From Paenibacillus baekrokdamisoli (GTDB lineage Bacteria > Bacillota > Bacilli > Paenibacillales > Paenibacillaceae): DNA of 64,000 bases. The notes beneath the pieces were generated by a model. It had not been told where the DNA came from, ran no database searches, and was given only the letters and a program-made list of their open reading frames with translations. The stretch's first letter is position 1, and each line of letters starts with the position of its first letter. The stretch spans positions 1,364,001-1,428,000 of the forward strand of contig NZ_AP019308.1 of NCBI RefSeq assembly GCF_003945345.1. Direction: 5' to 3'. The position numbers were made by a program, and so were the translations under genes. Positions 63,604 through 64,000 of this stretch are shown piece after piece.

Positions 63604-64000
63604 ATGAAAGTGGCGCAAAATGACTATTTTCAACAGTTAATTGAAATGAGAAATGATGAGGACGCACGAGGGCTAGGAGTGCAGCTGCGCCAAGAAGGCT
63701 TCACACCTGTAAGGAGATTATTGGACCGGCTGCGTGATTATTTAAGACAGTTTACAGATGAGGAAGGAGAGATGGCGCTCGAGCTTCTTCATTACGCTCG
63801 TACAGCGCTTCCTGAACCAGGACAAATCAGTCCGTCATGGGCACATATATGGCAAGAATTTGAAAGAATAATCCGTACTAAAATGTATACATTTCGTTCC
63901 ATAGCTGTTGAAGAGCGGGAAGGTGAATGGCAGGTACTTTTGGATAATCCGCATTCCAATCAGAATATTGCTGTTTATCCTGCACTGACATTTATGGAGG
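63604..64000 (+). CDS. hypothetical protein (partial, runs past window)
   Basis: 132 codons from ATG 63604 to the window edge without a stop; GGGAGG lies upstream, a little far. Helical, charged sequence (RRLLDRLRDYLRQFTDEEGEMALELLHYAR). Not recognised. It lies 29 bases after the previous gene and is probably co-transcribed. Confidence 0.75.
   Translation, partial: MKVAQNDYFQQLIEMRNDEDARGLGVQLRQEGFTPVRRLLDRLRDYLRQFTDEEGEMALELLHYARTALPEPGQISPSWAHIWQEFERIIRTKMYTFRSIAVEEREGEWQVLLDNPHSNQNIAVYPALTFME

Overview
The window looks like a chromosomal segment of a Paenibacillaceae bacterium (Paenibacillus/Cohnella type). The grounds are gene content and order typical of that group: lexA divergent from yneA-ynzC, the mrfA-mrfB pair, rnz, yfhP-like, a pdhABCD operon, thyA-folA, stand-alone gltD and topB. 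Ribosome binding sites are strong and GGAGG-like, TTG and GTG starts are frequent, and SOS boxes follow the Bacillus form CGAAC-N4-GTTCG. No tRNA, rRNA, CRISPR array or complete insertion sequence was seen.

Layout. 1-3570 is an AT-rich accessory patch. It holds an ATPase and an overlapping HNH nuclease gene (a Septu-type PtuA/PtuB anti-phage pair, the nuclease cut by the window edge), a 60-residue basic protein and about 1.4 kb of decayed sequence with a frameshifted gene remnant. 3590-5166 is the SOS control region with lexA, yneA and ynzC, including five LexA-box-like sites and a long hairpin that covers the ynzC ribosome binding site. 5181-14432 holds housekeeping genes: aldo/keto reductase, HAD phosphatase, acireductone dioxygenase (mtnD), B12-dependent methionine synthase (metH), RNase Z and a YfhP-like membrane hydrolase. 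14663-24146 is one long co-directional unit rich in DNA repair: mrfA, mrfB, an oxidoreductase, a HAD phosphatase, an Fpg/Nei glycosylase, endonuclease IV, a receiver-like protein, an ABC ATPase and an RlmM-like methyltransferase. A LexA-box-like site lies ahead of it. 24380-34314 carries a Ser/Thr kinase fused to a MinD-like domain, an ABC-F protein, a chromate transporter, an OmpR-type two-component pair and a nitrilase/GNAT/GNAT/metallo-hydrolase cluster. 34423-37264 holds thiN, a TRIC-family channel, a low-molecular-weight phosphatase and an esterase. 37547-42539 is pdhABCD behind a clear sigma-A promoter. 42635-50449 has a thioesterase, thyA-folA, gltD, two uncharacterised genes and topB. 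50546-58346 holds a HAD protein, two small genes, an SOS-box-bearing divergent promoter, an ABC ATPase/GNAT pair, a membrane-anchored receiver protein, an APC permease, a MOSC protein and an APH-type kinase. 58805-64000 contains a YdjC-type deacetylase, a two-gene fused 2-oxoacid:ferredoxin oxidoreductase and two uncharacterised genes.

How the genes work together. The window joins SOS control (LexA, YneA) with an excision-repair operon that may itself belong to the regulon, and with a small uncharacterised gene at 51676-51897 under two LexA-like boxes. Central carbon metabolism is represented twice: the oxidative PDH complex and a ferredoxin-linked oxidoreductase for 2-oxoacids, which suits a facultative anaerobe. 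ThyA/FolA/MetH/MtnD form a one-carbon and methionine theme.

The items most worth a second look are the Septu pair, the two-hairpin repeat found three times (7737, 24228, 58641), the kinase/MinD-like fusion, the extra LexA-like sites (14615 and 51932-51972) and the hairpin ahead of ynzC.
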